5,914 nt of DNA from Methanosarcinales archaeon (GTDB lineage: Archaea > Halobacteriota > Methanosarcinia > Methanosarcinales > Methanocomedenaceae). Location of the stretch: assembly GCA_030614485.1 (NCBI GenBank), contig JAUWTY010000080.1, forward strand, positions 1 through 5,914, written 5' to 3'. Each line of letters opens with the position of its first letter. Position 1 is the first letter of the stretch. This document shows positions 5,578 through 5,914 of this stretch, in pieces. The notes beneath the pieces are model-generated. The model was not told the origin of the DNA and made no database searches. It saw nothing but the letters and a program-made list of their open reading frames with translations. Made by a program: the position numbers and the translations under genes.

Positions 5578-5914
5578 ATGGTTATTGTTAAGAGCCGTAA
5601 AGAATTATTTTCTCTCCTTCAGGCTATTTGCGAAGATAATAGAGATTACTTTTCACGTTTCGGACATTGGATTCGTCCTCAAATTAAAGTCTTTTGGTTG
5701 GAAGTAAACGAGAGTTATATTAACTCTGTTCTTGAATCGTCTGGTGCCTCGATGATTGACAAAAACCTTTATTCAATTTATTTTGAGAATGAACCATATT
5801 GGATTGATACTAATAATAAGCGAATATGGCAAATTTTCTGTATAACAAAAACGCTAAACGGTCAAAAAATGTTAAAATCATTATTTCTTGAAAAAAAAGG
5901 AGTGGATAAACTAT
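5578..5914 (+). CDS. Hypothetical protein, N-terminal part (runs off window)
   Basis: Open frame of 112 complete codons with no stop before the window ends. I do not recognise the family. It begins MVIVKSRKELFSLLQAICED and is rich in aromatic residues, with several Trp (positions 31, 40, 75, 84), FGHWIRPQIKVFW (28-40), YSIYFENEPYWID (65-77) and a basic SLFLEKKGVDKL at the visible end. No signal peptide, membrane segment or metal-binding motif is evident, so it is probably soluble. The frame extends upstream without stop to 5530 and contains TTG 5569, but ATG 5578 fits the TATA spacing of a leaderless transcript. It is strikingly AT-rich: two sampled 60-base lines (5581-5640, 5821-5880) contain 20 and 17 G/C, against 29 in rnp3 (3901-3960) and 40 in rpl15e (5101-5160). 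It is divergent from the cluster and probably unrelated to it. Confidence 0.7.
   Translation, partial: MVIVKSRKELFSLLQAICEDNRDYFSRFGHWIRPQIKVFWLEVNESYINSVLESSGASMIDKNLYSIYFENEPYWIDTNNKRIWQIFCITKTLNGQKMLKSLFLEKKGVDKL

Noticed and set aside
1..5914. CRISPR, IS element, tRNA, toxin-antitoxin or defence genes
   Set aside because: No repeats with spacers, transposase motifs, cloverleaf sequence or paired small toxin/antitoxin genes were seen on either strand.

Overview
The window shows a conserved archaeal RNA-processing and ribosome-biogenesis superoperon. Seven complete genes and one truncated gene are read leftward on the minus strand, from about 5349 to 1. A divergent, AT-rich, truncated ORF of unknown function follows on the plus strand from 5578 to 5914. 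The eukaryote-like inventory (L15e, Rpp30, Pop5, proteasome alpha, SBDS, Rrp4, Rrp41) and A/T-rich TATA-like elements make this an archaeon. From memory, the PsmA N-terminus ([16 protein letters not shown]) closely resembles Methanosarcinales versions, so a methanogen or ANME-type relative in that order is the best guess. No database search supports this, and the order-level call is only moderately sure.

In transcription order the minus-strand cluster is: rpl15e (196 aa), a COG1325-type RNA-binding protein (151 aa), rnp3/Rpp30 (237 aa with the preferred start), rnp2/Pop5 (184 aa), psmA (266 aa), SBDS/Sdo1 (231 aa with the preferred start), rrp4 (235 aa) and rrp41 (222 residues visible, C-terminus beyond base 1). 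From COG1325 onward the genes are tightly packed: stop and start overlap or lie within 2 to 38 bases. By contrast, 58 bases separate rpl15e from COG1325, and they hold a stem-loop plus T-run and a possible internal TATA element. The cluster therefore links 23S-associated L15e, two RNase P protein subunits that partner each other, the 60S maturation factor SBDS, the exosome cap (Rrp4) and catalytic subunit (Rrp41), and the proteasome alpha ring. That is RNA maturation and decay together with protein turnover. Rrp42 commonly follows rrp41 and is probably just outside the window.

The intergenic region 5350-5577 is the most structured non-coding part. On the minus strand, the rpl15e leader carries a run of short G-rich and C-rich blocks that can pair with either neighbour, and so could form mutually exclusive hairpins. 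TATA-like boxes readable on both strands lie at about 5532-5555. The divergent ORF starting at 5578 sits about 26 bases from one of them and has no clear ribosome binding site, which fits a leaderless transcript.

Most of the window is ordinary, well-conserved archaeal housekeeping DNA, and I see no defence system, mobile element, CRISPR array or tRNA. The items most worth a second look are the rpl15e leader, the unidentified divergent ORF, the C-terminal extension of Pop5 and the acidic tail of PsmA.
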